Source of the DNA: Rhodococcus ruber NBRC 15591
GTDB lineage: Bacteria > Actinomycetota > Actinomycetes > Mycobacteriales > Mycobacteriaceae
Length of the DNA: 64,000 nt
Reading direction: 5' to 3'
NCBI RefSeq assembly: GCF_001894945.1
Contig: NZ_BCXE01000004.1
Span: forward strand, 62,001-126,000
This document shows, piece by piece, positions 35,941-47,719 of this stretch. The notes beneath the pieces are model-generated. The model saw nothing but the letters and a program-made list of their open reading frames with translations. It was not told the origin of the DNA and did not search any database. The stretch's first letter is position 1. Each line of letters begins with the position of its first letter. The position numbers and the translations under genes are program-made.

Positions 35941-36027
35941 CGCGGTTCAGCCGGCGCGCACGGCGCGGTTCAGCCGGCGCGCACAGCGCGGTTCAGACGG
36001 CGCGCACGGCGCGGTGCCGGCGCACGG
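35941..36027. repeat. Stop-codon-spanning tandem repeat, 23 bp x 3.8
   Basis: Three near-identical 23-bp units (35941-35963, 35964-35986, 35987-36009) and a shortened fourth. On the minus strand each contains CTGAACC; the TGA in the third unit (35993-35995) is the stop of the CGNR gene, and the others follow it in the two remaining frames. Confidence 0.85.
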
Positions 36028-36514
36028 CGTCGCGGTTCGCGCACCGCGGCGAACAGTACCGCTGCCGCCCGTTACGGGAGGTGTCCGCGTAGACGTCGTC
36101 GCACTCGTCGAGGGCGCAGCGGCCGAGTCGGTGCATGCCCCGGCCCACCAGGTGCAGGGCCGTACCGACAGAGATCAGCGCCTCGAGCACCCCGGCGAGC
36201 GAATGCTGATCGTCCCGGTAGTGCAGGTGCCAGCCGTCCCCCGCGTGATTCGTCATCCGCGGATACGCCGAAGCGGCGGCCAGCATCTCGTTGACGAGCG
36301 CGGCACGCTCGGCGTCACCGGTCGCGTCGACGATCCCGCACCAGCGTTCGAGCATCGCCTCGACGTCGCGCAGGTCGCCGGCGCCGACGGGAAAGTCGAT
36401 CACCAGGCCCGCCTCGAGGCAGCGGCGCACCAGCGCGTCGACTGTCGCGGGTGGGTCGTTCACCAGCTCCGCGGCGAGGCGCACGGCATACTCGCCGTAA
36501 GGGTTGAGATGCAC
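35993..36514 (-). CDS. CGNR zinc-finger transcriptional regulator
   Basis: 173 residues from a GTG at 36514, chosen because family members begin (M)HLNPYGEYAVRLAAELV; an ATG at 36541 would add nine residues and run into the divergent small gene. The C-terminal zinc finger has four Cys (CALDECDDVYADTS, YCSPRCANRDAVRRHR). This fits the CGNR/ABATE stress-regulator family; the N-terminal ABATE domain is thought to sense a ligand. Target unknown. Confidence 0.82.
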   Translation of the reverse strand: MHLNPYGEYAVRLAAELVNDPPATVDALVRRCLEAGLVIDFPVGAGDLRDVEAMLERWCGIVDATGDAERAALVNEMLAAASAYPRMTNHAGDGWHLHYRDDQHSLAGVLEALISVGTALHLVGRGMHRLGRCALDECDDVYADTSRNGRQRYCSPRCANRDAVRRHRAVRAV

Positions 36515-36539
36515 AATGTCATTACACCACGCTGGTGGC

Positions 36540-36710
36540 ATGCCGACATCCCACAGCCACCACTGGACCGAGGTCTCCCGCCACCCGACGAGCGAAGGCG
36601 TGGTGCGGTATCAGCGCTGCGCATGTGGCCGCTGGCGCCTGGTCTCGACACCCCTCCGCCCCGATCCGATCGGCGTGTCGGCGACGGTCCCGGTGACGCG
36701 CCGAGCGTGA
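36540..36710 (+). CDS. Small hypothetical protein with CxC motif
   Basis: 56 residues, MPTSHSHHWTEVSRHPTSEG then VVRYQRCACGRW. The His-rich opening, the SRHPTSEG segment and a CxCGxW motif look like a conserved small actinobacterial protein rather than a shadow frame. No antisense gene covers it if the CGNR gene starts at 36514. It is divergent from that gene, 25 bp apart. Possible metal binding through His/Cys; function unknown. Confidence 0.5.
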   Translation: MPTSHSHHWTEVSRHPTSEGVVRYQRCACGRWRLVSTPLRPDPIGVSATVPVTRRA

Positions 36711-36742
36711 AACCCGACGCCTCGCGGAGGACAATCGCCTCC

Positions 36743-37264
36743 ATGACCGAGCGCAAGCGGCCGGACATCACCTTCGAGTCGTGGATCGAACGCCAGATCC
36801 GCGTCGCGCAGGAGCGGGGCGACTTCGACAACCTGCGTGGCGCGGGCAAGCCGATTCCGCATCGCAGCGACGACGAGCTGTGGTGGGTCAAGGACTACCT
36901 GCGCCGGGAAGGGCTCTCGACCGAGGCCCTGCTGCCGCCCCCGCTGCAGCTGCGCAAGGAGGTCGAGCGGTTGCGCGACACCGTGCGCGACGTGCCCTCC
37001 GAGCCGGCGGTGCGGCAGATCGTCCGGGAGCTGAACCGGCGGATCGTGGACTGCCTGCGCGCACCGAGCGGTCCCCTGGTTCCCGTTCATCGGGTCGATC
37101 CGGAAGCGGTCGTCCGCCAGTGGGCCGCGGACCGGGCGGAGCTGCGGTCGACACGCGCCGAGCGGGCCGCGGCGGCGGCCGCAGCGTTGCGCGAGTACAC
37201 CGCCGAGCCGCCGCGTCGACGCTGGTGGCACCGCATCCTGGGGATCCGGCCCGCGGAAACCTGA
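36743..37264 (+). CDS. DUF1992 (DnaJ homologue subfamily C member 28-like) protein
   Basis: 173 residues. The N-terminal FESWIERQIRVAQERGDFDNL followed by GKPIP is the DUF1992 signature; the domain is named for its occurrence in DNAJC28 but has no J-domain here. The C-terminal half is charged, helical and Arg/Ala-rich. Function unknown. It stands alone between the small CxC gene and a 296-bp gap. Confidence 0.85.
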   Translation: MTERKRPDITFESWIERQIRVAQERGDFDNLRGAGKPIPHRSDDELWWVKDYLRREGLSTEALLPPPLQLRKEVERLRDTVRDVPSEPAVRQIVRELNRRIVDCLRAPSGPLVPVHRVDPEAVVRQWAADRAELRSTRAERAAAAAAALREYTAEPPRRRWWHRILGIRPAET

Positions 37265-37560
37265 CGACGCTGCGGGGACGTGTCCTCGGCGCCGCACAGC
37301 CGCGCACTTCGCAGCCACCCGCGACAGCGATCGTCGGTGCGCCTGTCGATTCGTGTCGCGGGTACCGATCCCCGCCCCGGCCGCTGCACTCGCTGAGCTG
37401 CGTGCGAGCTGACCGGCCGCGGCGCGAGAGCCGGCCCGGAAGGTGCGGCCCGATTCACAGCCGGACCTCAGGAAGGACTCAGCGTCGGCCCAGTCCTTGC
37501 CGACATTCTGAAGACACGGCAGCACCGATCACGAACCTGCCCGCAGGGAAAGGAATCGTC
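37265..37560 (+). other. 296-bp gap with two overlapping hairpins
   Basis: No plausible gene. Near its end AAGGACT (37473-37479) can pair with AGTCCTT (37492-37498), while GTCGGC (37484-37489) can pair with GCCGAC (37499-37504). The stems interleave, so they exclude each other, as in attenuators. GGGAAAGGA (37546-37554) is a good ribosome site but is followed by ATA, not ATG. Confidence 0.5.
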
Positions 37561-37632
37561 ATAACCACCTCAGCTCCGAGGTTCCCCCACCCGGGACATC
37601 CGTCCGGGTGCGACAACAGTGCCGTCTTCCTG

Positions 37633-38214
37633 ATGGCCGGTGGCGTTCCCGGAGCGGGTAAGAGCACCCTGCTTCGCCGGATCGAGCGCGACATCCCGGG
37701 TCTGACCGTTCTCGATCCGGAGCGCCGGGCCGAACGCCTCGCGGCCGTGCTGCCGCCGGGCCTGCCGTACCGCCGGTATCGGCCACTGGTCCATCTCGTG
37801 CACACCCTCGACGTGGTGCGCACCCTCCTGGCCGGACCGCACCGGAGCGAAGGGCCGGTGGCCGTTCACGACACCGCCACGCGCAGGCGCCGACGCGACT
37901 GGACGGCCCGCCTGGCGCGGCGACGAGGCTGGACGCCGGTGCTGGTCTTCCTCGACGTGCCCCGAGAGGTCGCGCAGGCCGGGCAGCACGCTCGCGGGCG
38001 CGTGGTGAACGAGTCGTCGTTCGCGCGGCACTGGCATCGATGGACCGTTCTGCGACCGCACCTCACCGACGAGGACGACGCCACGGCCGGAGGCCTGTGG
38101 GACCACGTCGTCCTCACCACTCGCGACGATGCGAAGAACCGGGTGTTCGGCGTGCTGACGCAGGACGGAACGGACCGCTGCGCACTCGGCAGCGGATCCC
38201 CGTGTGCGCGGTGA
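37633..38214 (+). CDS. P-loop NTPase/kinase-like protein, start uncertain
   Basis: 193 residues from the first canonical start (ATG 37633). The Walker A GGVPGAGKSTLL then begins at residue 3, so the first beta strand (AVFL) would be lost. The frame is open upstream and a strong GGGAAAGGA ends 6 bp before an ATA codon at 37561; starting there restores the strand and gives 217 residues, but ATA starts are rare. The rest has VLVFLDVPREVA (a Walker B-like strand) and Arg-rich helices, as in gluconate/zeta-toxin-type small kinases. Substrate unknown. Confidence 0.7.
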   Translation: MAGGVPGAGKSTLLRRIERDIPGLTVLDPERRAERLAAVLPPGLPYRRYRPLVHLVHTLDVVRTLLAGPHRSEGPVAVHDTATRRRRRDWTARLARRRGWTPVLVFLDVPREVAQAGQHARGRVVNESSFARHWHRWTVLRPHLTDEDDATAGGLWDHVVLTTRDDAKNRVFGVLTQDGTDRCALGSGSPCAR

Positions 38215-38399
38215 CGATTCCGGAGCGCAACGACATCGACACTTCGGTGACGGGTGTCCCCGACGCATGCCGGGTTCACCGACGGCCCACTTCCCAGCAC
38301 ATCCACGGCGCACTCCCGTGGCCGCCCGAGGTTCGTCCGGTTGTGTGGGTGCGTGAACGGACGCGATGCGTCATGCCACAGCAAGGAAGGCACGACTCG

Positions 38400-40976
<2,577 letters not shown>

Positions 40977-41036
40977 ATTTGCACCATCGCCCCCAGAGTG
41001 CAAAGAGGCCTGACGACTATGGGATGTTATGGTCGG

Positions 41037-41077
41037 TTATGGAGAATTCAAGATAGAACTCCATAAGTCTCTATACT
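41037..41077 (+). promoter_or_regulatory. Promoter and dyad of the AAA ATPase gene (leaderless)
   Basis: TTATGGAG (41037-41044) and CTCCATAA (41059-41066) form an 8-bp inverted repeat. A TATACT -10 element (41072-41077) ends 6 bp before the ATG, so the transcript should begin at or near the start codon. No ribosome site is present, consistent with leaderless translation. Confidence 0.55.
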
Positions 41078-41083
41078 CGCCGC

Positions 41084-41084
41084 A
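41084..41084 (+). promoter_or_regulatory. Predicted leaderless transcription start
   Basis: The A of the ATG is seven bases from the end of TATACT, the distance expected between a -10 element and a start site. This is inferred from spacing alone. Confidence 0.35.
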
Positions 41085-42259
41085 TGGACCTCGAGCTCAA
41101 TCCGTTCAAGCCCGGCTCCGGCCTCCGGCCGCCGGCGCTCGAGGGACGCGACGAGCAGATCGGGGCGTTCGAACTCCTCGTCGCCCGCAGCAAGCGGCAG
41201 AACTACGACCGTGGACTCATCCTGTCGGGACTGCGGGGAGTCGGGAAGACGACCCTGCTCAACGCCCTCGTCGAGCACGCCGACCGGCAGGGTTGGCTGA
41301 CGATCGCCCTCGAGGCGCGACCCAACGAGGCCGGGACCAGCGCCGTCCGCGCCAAGCTCTCCCAGGAGCTGACCGTCGGACTGCGCCGTTACAGCCGCAA
41401 GCACCGGATCCAGCATGCGATCGATCCGCTCATCGATCTCGCCCGGGGTTTCTCCCTCGGCCTCGGCCTCGGGCCGGCCACCGCGAGCTTCTCCCTCGAC
41501 CAGCCCCCGGCGGCCAGCGGGGACATCGACCTCGATCTCGAGGAACTCGTCGAGGCGATCACCGCCGAACTGCGGCCGAGATCCAGTGCCTTCGGATTGT
41601 TCGTCGACGAGATGCAGGACCTCGACTCCGATCTGCTGTCGGCGCTGCGCGCCGTCCAGCACCGGGCGAGCCAGCGGGAATGGCCGTTCTTCCTCATCGG
41701 TGCCGGACTGCCCAATCTTCCCGCGGTCCTGGCCGGCAACCGCTCGTACGCGGAGCGCCAGTTCCTCTACAGCACCATCGGCCCCCTCTCGCCGACCGCC
41801 GCCGCCGACGCCCTGCGGATCCCGGTGCGCCGCCAGGGCGGGGACTTCACCGACGACGCCCTCGCCGTGCTCGTCCAGGCCAGCGGGGGCTATCCGTACT
41901 TCCTGCAGGAGTTCGGGAAGGCGATCTGGAACGTCGCTCCGCACAGCCCCTTCCAGCTCGAGGATGCCGAGCTCGCCGTCGAGGTGGGCCGCCGTCACCT
42001 CGACGAGGGATTCTTCCCGTCGCGCTGGAACCGGGCCACCGACCGTGAGCGCCGCTACCTCGCCGCGCTCGCCGCCGCCGGTGAGGAGGCACCGCGGTCC
42101 GGAAAGGTCGCCCAGCTGATGGGCTCGACGGCCACCGGCGTCAGCGACGTCCGCAACTCGGCCATCCGCAAGGGCCTGATCTGGGCGCCGGAACACGGTC
42201 GCATCGCCTTCACCGTCCCGGGCATGGCCGACTTCATCCGCCGTCAGCCGGCGGAGTAA
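41084..42259 (+). CDS. Orphan AAA+ ATPase (ORC/Cdc6-like ATP-binding protein)
   Basis: 391 residues. Walker A LRGVGKTTL near residue 50, Walker B LFVDEMQDL near 183, sensor 1 LIGAGLPNL, and a C-terminal winged-helix-like segment (MGSTATGVSDVRNSAIRKGLI, then MADFIRRQP). Order and length resemble STAND/ORC-like single-protein ATPases found in prokaryotes, often in defence or mobile-element settings. It ends 5 bp before the convergent ROK gene. No partner nuclease or effector is adjacent, so its role is unknown. Confidence 0.75.
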   Translation: MDLELNPFKPGSGLRPPALEGRDEQIGAFELLVARSKRQNYDRGLILSGLRGVGKTTLLNALVEHADRQGWLTIALEARPNEAGTSAVRAKLSQELTVGLRRYSRKHRIQHAIDPLIDLARGFSLGLGLGPATASFSLDQPPAASGDIDLDLEELVEAITAELRPRSSAFGLFVDEMQDLDSDLLSALRAVQHRASQREWPFFLIGAGLPNLPAVLAGNRSYAERQFLYSTIGPLSPTAAADALRIPVRRQGGDFTDDALAVLVQASGGYPYFLQEFGKAIWNVAPHSPFQLEDAELAVEVGRRHLDEGFFPSRWNRATDRERRYLAALAAAGEEAPRSGKVAQLMGSTATGVSDVRNSAIRKGLIWAPEHGRIAFTVPGMADFIRRQPAE

Positions 42260-42264
42260 CCGGG

Positions 42265-43449
42265 TCAGCGGCCCCGCTCGGCCACCATCCGGTCCACGGC
42301 GCGCACGCTGAGCACCTGGTCGAGAGCCATGGAGGCGCAACCGATCATCCCGGAGCGATCGCCGTGCGACCAGGGCAGGATCTGCAGGGCGCGGGTGGCC
42401 ACGGACACCGCATCGCGATAGAGGGTCTCGCGCAGTCCGGCGACGAACACGTCGTAGGCCTCGGCCATGTCGCCGCCGACGACGAGCACCGCCGGGTCGA
42501 GGAGGTTGACGGCCCCGGCGATCACCTCGCCGATCCGCCGGCCGCTGTCGCGAATCATGCGGCGCGCCTCCGCATCCCCGCCGACGGCGAGGGCCACGAC
42601 GTCGCGGATGTGGGTCACGTCCCGGCCCTGCTCCTGCAGGTCACGGACCAGCGCCCAGCCCCCGGCGATCGCCTCGACGCAGCCGACGTCGCCGCAGCGG
42701 CACAGGACGCCCTGCGCCGCAGCGGTCTTGGTGTGCCCGATCTCGCCGGCCGCGCCCACCGCGCCGCGCTGCAGCACACCGCCCGACACGATGCCCGCCC
42801 CGAGACCCGTGGACGCCTTGATGAGGAGCATGTCGTCGAATTTTCTTCGCTCGCCCAGCCTTTCGGCGAGGACCATGACGTTCGCGTCGTTGTCGACGAA
42901 CACCGGCGCGCCGCCGAGGTCCGCGAGGAAGGGCTGCAATTCGACGCCGTCCCAGCCGGCCATCATCGGCGAATCCAGGCTGCAGCCGCGGGCCGTGTCC
43001 ACGGTGCCCGGCAGACTCACCCCGATGCCGACGGTGCGGGGCGCGCCGGGACCGAGCGCGGCGCGCAGGTCGGCGAGGTGCGCGGCGACCTTCGGCATCA
43101 GCTCCCCCGGGCTCGCCCCGATCTCCTGCTCGAGGTCCTCGGTGCGGAGCAGGTCCCCGGCGAGATCGCAGACGGCGAGCTGGGTGCGGCTGCGGCCGAT
43201 CGCGACGACGAGCACGATGCCCGCCCCCGCCCCGAAGGTGAGGGTGAGGGGTGGGCGTCCGCCGGTCGAGGGCCCCTCCTCCGTTTCGACGACGAGGCCG
43301 AGGTCCTGCAACGCCGCGACCCGGGCGGCGACGGCGGTGCGGGAGAGCCCGGTGTGGTGCCCGATCTCGCTTCGGGTGGTCGCGGCGCCGGCGCGGACGA
43401 GGGCGAAGACCTCGCCCGCTGTGGCGGGCGCGCTGGAGGATCGGCTCAT
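42265..43449 (-). CDS. ROK-family transcriptional repressor (divergent from zwf)
   Basis: 394 residues from ATG 43449. An N-terminal winged HTH (TRSEIGHHTGLSRTAVAARVAAL) joins a ROK sugar-kinase-like domain with FVDNDANV, and the zinc motif CRCGDVGC. The N-terminal HTH marks it as a NagC/XylR-type repressor rather than a kinase. Divergent from the zwf-edd-eda operon, with a dyad in the shared promoter, so it probably controls the Entner-Doudoroff genes. Confidence 0.87.
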   Translation of the reverse strand: MSRSSSAPATAGEVFALVRAGAATTRSEIGHHTGLSRTAVAARVAALQDLGLVVETEEGPSTGGRPPLTLTFGAGAGIVLVVAIGRSRTQLAVCDLAGDLLRTEDLEQEIGASPGELMPKVAAHLADLRAALGPGAPRTVGIGVSLPGTVDTARGCSLDSPMMAGWDGVELQPFLADLGGAPVFVDNDANVMVLAERLGERRKFDDMLLIKASTGLGAGIVSGGVLQRGAVGAAGEIGHTKTAAAQGVLCRCGDVGCVEAIAGGWALVRDLQEQGRDVTHIRDVVALAVGGDAEARRMIRDSGRRIGEVIAGAVNLLDPAVLVVGGDMAEAYDVFVAGLRETLYRDAVSVATRALQILPWSHGDRSGMIGCASMALDQVLSVRAVDRMVAERGR

Positions 43450-43526
43450 ACCGCCATTGAACCAAGGAAGCGCACCCGAGAGGGCCCGGTGCCGCACCCG
43501 GGAGCCGCACCGCACCGGACTTTGTT

Positions 43527-43575
43527 CTTAGAAATGCGTAAGTTTGTTGTTTCAGTGCGGAAGATGCTCTACGGT
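43527..43575 (+). promoter_or_regulatory. Probable zwf promoter with ROK operator
   Basis: TTGTTT (43547-43552), 17 bp, TACGGT (43570-43575) forms a fair -35/-10 pair. Just upstream CTTA-N8-TAAG (43527-43542) lies between two TTTGTT repeats; AT-rich dyads of this kind are typical of ROK repressor sites. Confidence 0.45.
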
Positions 43576-43617
43576 TGCGAGTGACAGCCCTCACCCCCTC
43601 ATTCGGGAGGACACGCC

Positions 43618-45081
43618 ATGTCACCCGCCGCCCCCTGTACCGTCGTCGTCTTCGGCGGCACCGGCGATCTCGCCGTCCGTAAGCTCCTGCCCGCCCTCTA
43701 CCTGCGGGATCGGGACGGCCAGCTGCCGCCCGGCAGCCGGATCGTCGGCGCCGCACGCGCCGGCCTCGACACCGACGGCTACCGCGACAAGGTCCGCGGC
43801 GAGCTCGCGCGCTTCGTGCCCGCGCCCCTGCTGGACGCCGGCACCCTCACCCGGTTCCTGGACCGCCTCGACTACGTGAGCCTCGACTTCGCAGGCGGGG
43901 ACGACTGGTCCGCCCTGCACGACGTCCTGCCCCCGGACTCCGTGCGCGTGTTCTACCTCGCCTGCGCCCCTTCGCTGTTCGGGCCGATCTCCCATCACCT
44001 CGCCCGGCACGGACTCGTCGAACCGACCTCCCGGGTGGTGCTCGAGAAGCCCATCGGCCGCGACCTCGCCTCCGCCCACGCGATCAACGACGCGGTCGGC
44101 GAGGTGTTCGACGAGTCGCAGATCTTCCGCATCGATCACTACCTCGGCAAGGAGAGCGTCCAGAACCTGCTGGTCACCCGGTTCGCCAACACCCTGCTCG
44201 AGCCGCTGTGGAACTCGACGTGGATCGACCACGTGCAGATCACCGTCTCCGAATCCCTCGGGGTCGGCACCCGCGGCGGCTACTACGACACCTCCGGGGC
44301 CCTGCGCGACATGCTGCAGAACCACCTGCTGCAGGTGCTGTGCCTGGTGGCGATGGAACCGCCGACGGTCGTCGACCGCGAGACGGTGCGCGACGAGAAA
44401 CTCAAGGTGCTGCAGGCACTGCGTCCGATGACGGCCGAGGACGTCGAAAGATTCACCGTCACCGGGCAATACGGACCCGGACTGGTCGACGGCGGTGCCG
44501 TGCCCGGCTATCGCGACGAGGTGGAGAACCCGGACAGCCGCACGGAGACGTTCGTCGCGGTGCGCGCGGAGGTGCGCAACTGGCGCTGGGCCGGTGTGCC
44601 GTTCTACCTGCGCACCGGCAAGCGACTCGAGAAGCGCAGCTCCGAGATCGTGGTGCAGTTCAAGGACGTTCCGCACCCGATGTTCCCCCGCGCCGAGGGC
44701 GCCACCGAACCCAATCGCCTGGTGATCCGGCTGCAGCCCGACGAGGGCATCTGCCTGCACATGACCGCCAAGGAACCCGGACCCGGCGGGATCCGCCTGC
44801 GCCCGGTCTCCCTGGATCTGAACTACGTCGACGCGTTCGACCGGCCCTCGCCCGACGCGTACGAGCGGCTGCTGATGGACGTGGTGCGGGGCGACCCGAC
44901 CCTGTTCATGCGGCGCGACGAGGTCGAGACCGCATGGGCGTGGGTCGAACCGATCCTGCAGACCTGGGACCGCACCGGCCGGATGCCGCGCCGCTACCCG
45001 GCGGGGACGTCCGGCCCCACCGACGCGACCACCCTCATCGAGCGCGACGGACGCGCCTGGTACGAAGGAACTTCCGTATGA
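43618..45081 (+). CDS. zwf: Glucose-6-phosphate 1-dehydrogenase
   Basis: 487 residues. N-terminal coenzyme loop [19 protein letters not shown]; active site RIDHYLGKE (about 171-179) with His as base; LEKPIGRDL. It oxidises glucose 6-phosphate to 6-phosphogluconolactone with NAD(P). First gene of the operon with edd and eda, and coupled to edd by ATGA. The loop reads GGTGDL in place of the more common GASGDL. Confidence 0.95.
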   Translation: MSPAAPCTVVVFGGTGDLAVRKLLPALYLRDRDGQLPPGSRIVGAARAGLDTDGYRDKVRGELARFVPAPLLDAGTLTRFLDRLDYVSLDFAGGDDWSALHDVLPPDSVRVFYLACAPSLFGPISHHLARHGLVEPTSRVVLEKPIGRDLASAHAINDAVGEVFDESQIFRIDHYLGKESVQNLLVTRFANTLLEPLWNSTWIDHVQITVSESLGVGTRGGYYDTSGALRDMLQNHLLQVLCLVAMEPPTVVDRETVRDEKLKVLQALRPMTAEDVERFTVTGQYGPGLVDGGAVPGYRDEVENPDSRTETFVAVRAEVRNWRWAGVPFYLRTGKRLEKRSSEIVVQFKDVPHPMFPRAEGATEPNRLVIRLQPDEGICLHMTAKEPGPGGIRLRPVSLDLNYVDAFDRPSPDAYERLLMDVVRGDPTLFMRRDEVETAWAWVEPILQTWDRTGRMPRRYPAGTSGPTDATTLIERDGRAWYEGTSV

Positions 45082-46904
45082 GCCATCCCGTTCTGGACCG
45101 GGTCACCGACCGCATCGTCCGGCGCAGCCGCGCCGAGCGCGGCGCCTACCTCGAGCGGCTGCGTGCCGCCGCCGACAAGGGCCCCGCCCGCGGGCGTCTC
45201 GCGTGCGCCAACCTGGCCCACGGATTCGCCGCCGCCGAACCTGCCGACAAGTCCGCCCTGCGCGGGCTGGTGAAGCCGAACATCGCGATCGTCTCCTCCT
45301 ACAACGACATGCTCTCGGCGCACCGGCCTTTCGAGGACTACCCGGCGCGGCTGAAGGCGGCGGTCCTCGAGGCGGGCGGCATCGCGCAGTTCGCCGGTGG
45401 CGTCCCGGCCATGTGCGACGGCATCACCCAGGGCCGCGACGGCATGCAGCTGTCGCTGTTCAGCCGCGACGTCATCGCAATGTCCACCGCAATCGCGTTG
45501 TCGCACGACATGTTCGACGGAGCCCTCATGCTCGGTGTCTGCGACAAGATCGTCCCCGGCATGCTGATCGGCGCGCTCGGCTTCGGGCACCTGCCGACGG
45601 TGTTCGTCCCGGCCGGGCCGATGACGTCGGGGTTGCCCAACGGCGAGAAGGCCCGGGTGCGGCAACTCTACGCGGAGGGCCGCGCCGGCCGCGAAGACCT
45701 GCTCGAGGCCGAGGCCGCCTCCTATCACGGCGCCGGCACGTGCACGTTCTTCGGCACCGCCAACTCCAATCAGCTGCTGATGGAGGTGATGGGCCTGCAC
45801 CTGCCCGGCGCGAGTTTCGTCAATCCCGGCACCGAACTGCGGGACGCGCTCACCGCCGAGGCCGCGCGCCGCGTCACTGGCCTGACCGCCCTCGGCTCCG
45901 ATTTCACCCCGGTCGGTGAGGTCGTCGACGAGCGGGCCGTCGTCAACGGCTGCGTCGCACTGCTCGCCACCGGCGGCTCCACCAACCACACGATGCACCT
46001 GGTGGCGATCGCCCGGGCCGCCGGGATCACCCTCACGTGGCGCGACTTGGCGGACCTGTCGGCCGTCGTGCCGCTGCTCGCCCGGATCTACCCCAACGGC
46101 GCGGCCGACGTGAACCACTTCCACGCCGCCGGCGGGCTCGGTGTCGTGGTCTCGGACCTGCTCTCGGCGGGCCTGCTGCACGACGACGTCACCACCGTCG
46201 CCGGGCCGGGGCTGCACCGGTACACGCAGGAGCCGCGGCTGCGCGACGGGACGCTGCGGTGGGAGGCCGGGCCGTCGGCGAGCCTGGACCACACCGTGCT
46301 GCGTGGCGTCGCGGATCCGTTCGCCGTCGACGGCGGGCTCAAGGTGCTCGACGGCAACCTGGGCGAGGCCGTGCTCAAGGTGTCCGCGGTCGCCCCGGAG
46401 CACCACGTCGTCACCGCTCCGGCCCGGGTGTTCGACGACCAGGCCGACTTCCTCGCGGCGTTCGAGGCCGGCGAACTCGACTGCGACGTCGTGGCCGTGC
46501 TGCGCTACCAGGGCCCGCGCGCGAACGGGATGCCCGAGCTGCACAAGCTCACCCCGGCGCTGGGGGTGCTGCAGGATCGGGGGCGCCGGGTCGCGCTGGT
46601 GACCGACGGCCGGATGTCGGGCGCGTCCGGCAAGGTTCCCGCCGCCATCCACGTCACGCCCGAGGCCGCGGCCGGGGGTCCGCTCGCCCGCGTCCGCGAC
46701 GGCGACCCGATCACCGTCGACGCCGTCGCCGGCTCGCTGTGTGTGCACCTGTCCGACGCCACGCTCGCCGGCCGCGCGGCGACCGGTCACGCCCCCACCG
46801 ACGACGCCTGGACCGGCACGGGCCGTGAGCTGTTCGCGGGCCTGCGGGCCACCGTGGGCCCGGCCACCCACGGCGCCAGCGTCTTTCAATCCGACTTCGC
46901 GTGA
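45078..46904 (+). CDS. edd: Phosphogluconate dehydratase
   Basis: 608 residues. IlvD/Edd family with cluster cysteines in AMCDGITQG and [10 protein letters not shown], and the substrate segments [20 protein letters not shown] and [11 protein letters not shown] 4Fe-4S enzyme converting 6-phosphogluconate to 2-keto-3-deoxy-6-phosphogluconate. Between zwf and eda in one operon. The length and [10 protein letters not shown] fit Edd and not the approximately 560-residue dihydroxyacid dehydratase. Confidence 0.95.
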   Translation: MSHPVLDRVTDRIVRRSRAERGAYLERLRAAADKGPARGRLACANLAHGFAAAEPADKSALRGLVKPNIAIVSSYNDMLSAHRPFEDYPARLKAAVLEAGGIAQFAGGVPAMCDGITQGRDGMQLSLFSRDVIAMSTAIALSHDMFDGALMLGVCDKIVPGMLIGALGFGHLPTVFVPAGPMTSGLPNGEKARVRQLYAEGRAGREDLLEAEAASYHGAGTCTFFGTANSNQLLMEVMGLHLPGASFVNPGTELRDALTAEAARRVTGLTALGSDFTPVGEVVDERAVVNGCVALLATGGSTNHTMHLVAIARAAGITLTWRDLADLSAVVPLLARIYPNGAADVNHFHAAGGLGVVVSDLLSAGLLHDDVTTVAGPGLHRYTQEPRLRDGTLRWEAGPSASLDHTVLRGVADPFAVDGGLKVLDGNLGEAVLKVSAVAPEHHVVTAPARVFDDQADFLAAFEAGELDCDVVAVLRYQGPRANGMPELHKLTPALGVLQDRGRRVALVTDGRMSGASGKVPAAIHVTPEAAAGGPLARVRDGDPITVDAVAGSLCVHLSDATLAGRAATGHAPTDDAWTGTGRELFAGLRATVGPATHGASVFQSDFA

Positions 46905-46915
46905 AGGAGACCCCG

Positions 46916-47539
46916 ATGAGCCTGCTGGACGTGACCCCCGTCGTGCCCGTCGTCGTGATCGGCGATGCCGCGGACGCCGTCCCGATCGCCCGGGCCCTCG
47001 CCGACGGCGGCGTGCCCATGATCGAGCTGACCCTGCGTACCCCGTGCGCCCTCGAGGCGATCGAGCGGATCGCTGACGAGGTCCCCGACATCACCGTCGG
47101 TGCCGGCACGATCGTCGAACCCGGCCAGGCCGCGCAGGCCGCGGCGGCCGGTGCGCGCTTCCTGGTGTCGCCGGGCGCGACGGAGTCGCTGCTGAAGGCC
47201 ATGACCGACACCGGGCTGCCGCACCTGCCGGGGGCGGCGACCGTCTCGGAGGTGCTGCTGCTGCTCGAACGCGGCTACCGCGAGATGAAGTTCTTTCCCG
47301 CGGAGGCCGCAGGCGGCACCCGGTTCCTCGCGTCCGTCCACTCCCCCGTGCCGGCGGCCCGGTTCTGCCCCACCGGCGGAATCTCGGTCGCGACGGCCCC
47401 CGACTACCTCGCGCTGCCCAATGTGGGCTGCGTGGGGGGCTCGTGGCTCACCCCCGCCGATGCGGTGCAGACCCGGGACTGGGCCCGGATCACCCGCCTC
47501 GCGCAGGTGACCACGGGACTGCGCCGGGCCGAGGCGTAG
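46916..47539 (+). CDS. eda: KHG/KDPG aldolase
   Basis: 207 residues. Glu in MIELTLRT, GAGTI, the Schiff-base Lys125 in MKFFPAEAAGG, and FCPTGGI. Cleaves KDPG to pyruvate and glyceraldehyde 3-phosphate. ATG 46916 is chosen because GAAGGAGA lies just upstream; a GTG at 46901 overlapping the edd stop is the alternative. Last gene of the operon, followed by a long hairpin. Confidence 0.95.
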   Translation: MSLLDVTPVVPVVVIGDAADAVPIARALADGGVPMIELTLRTPCALEAIERIADEVPDITVGAGTIVEPGQAAQAAAAGARFLVSPGATESLLKAMTDTGLPHLPGAATVSEVLLLLERGYREMKFFPAEAAGGTRFLASVHSPVPAARFCPTGGISVATAPDYLALPNVGCVGGSWLTPADAVQTRDWARITRLAQVTTGLRRAEA

Positions 47540-47547
47540 GCGAACCG

Positions 47548-47587
47548 GACTCGCCTCCGCCCCGCTCGGATGCGGCGGGGGCGAGTC
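47548..47587 (+). terminator. Long hairpin after eda
   Basis: GACTCGCCtCCGCC... (from 47548) pairs with ...GGGGGCGAGTC (to 47587) with few mismatches and a 6-nt loop, beginning 9 bp after the eda stop. Confidence 0.7.
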
Positions 47588-47617
47588 CTCGACGTCACCG
47601 CATCCGCGCGCCCGATC

Positions 47618-47651
47618 GTCGTACGCGACCGCCGCGACGCGCGCGTACGAC
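47618..47651. promoter_or_regulatory. 10-bp inverted repeat before the second ROK gene
   Basis: GTCGTACGCG / CGCGTACGAC (47618-47627, 47642-47651), perfect arms with a 14-bp spacer, 69 bp before the ROK start. It could be the autoregulatory operator or a second terminator. Confidence 0.45.
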
Positions 47652-47719
47652 CGGGCCGGTCGCGGATGTTCCCGGCCGTCCGGAACGAGCGGACGGTCGC
47701 GGGCCGGTACCCTGAGCGG

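Noticed and set aside
32933-36027. CRISPR array or phage attachment repeats
   Set aside because: The repeats are directly tandem without spacers, only 17-23 bp long, and no cas, integrase or tRNA is present.
37473-37504. H-type pseudoknot in the leader of the P-loop gene
   Set aside because: The interleaved stems leave no loop to cross the first stem (AGTCCTT abuts GCCGAC), so alternative hairpins are more likely than a knot.
42265-43449. ROK kinase activity for the proteins at 42265 and 47720
   Set aside because: Both have an N-terminal winged HTH, the mark of ROK repressors; only the protein at 50578 starts with the ATP-binding loop.
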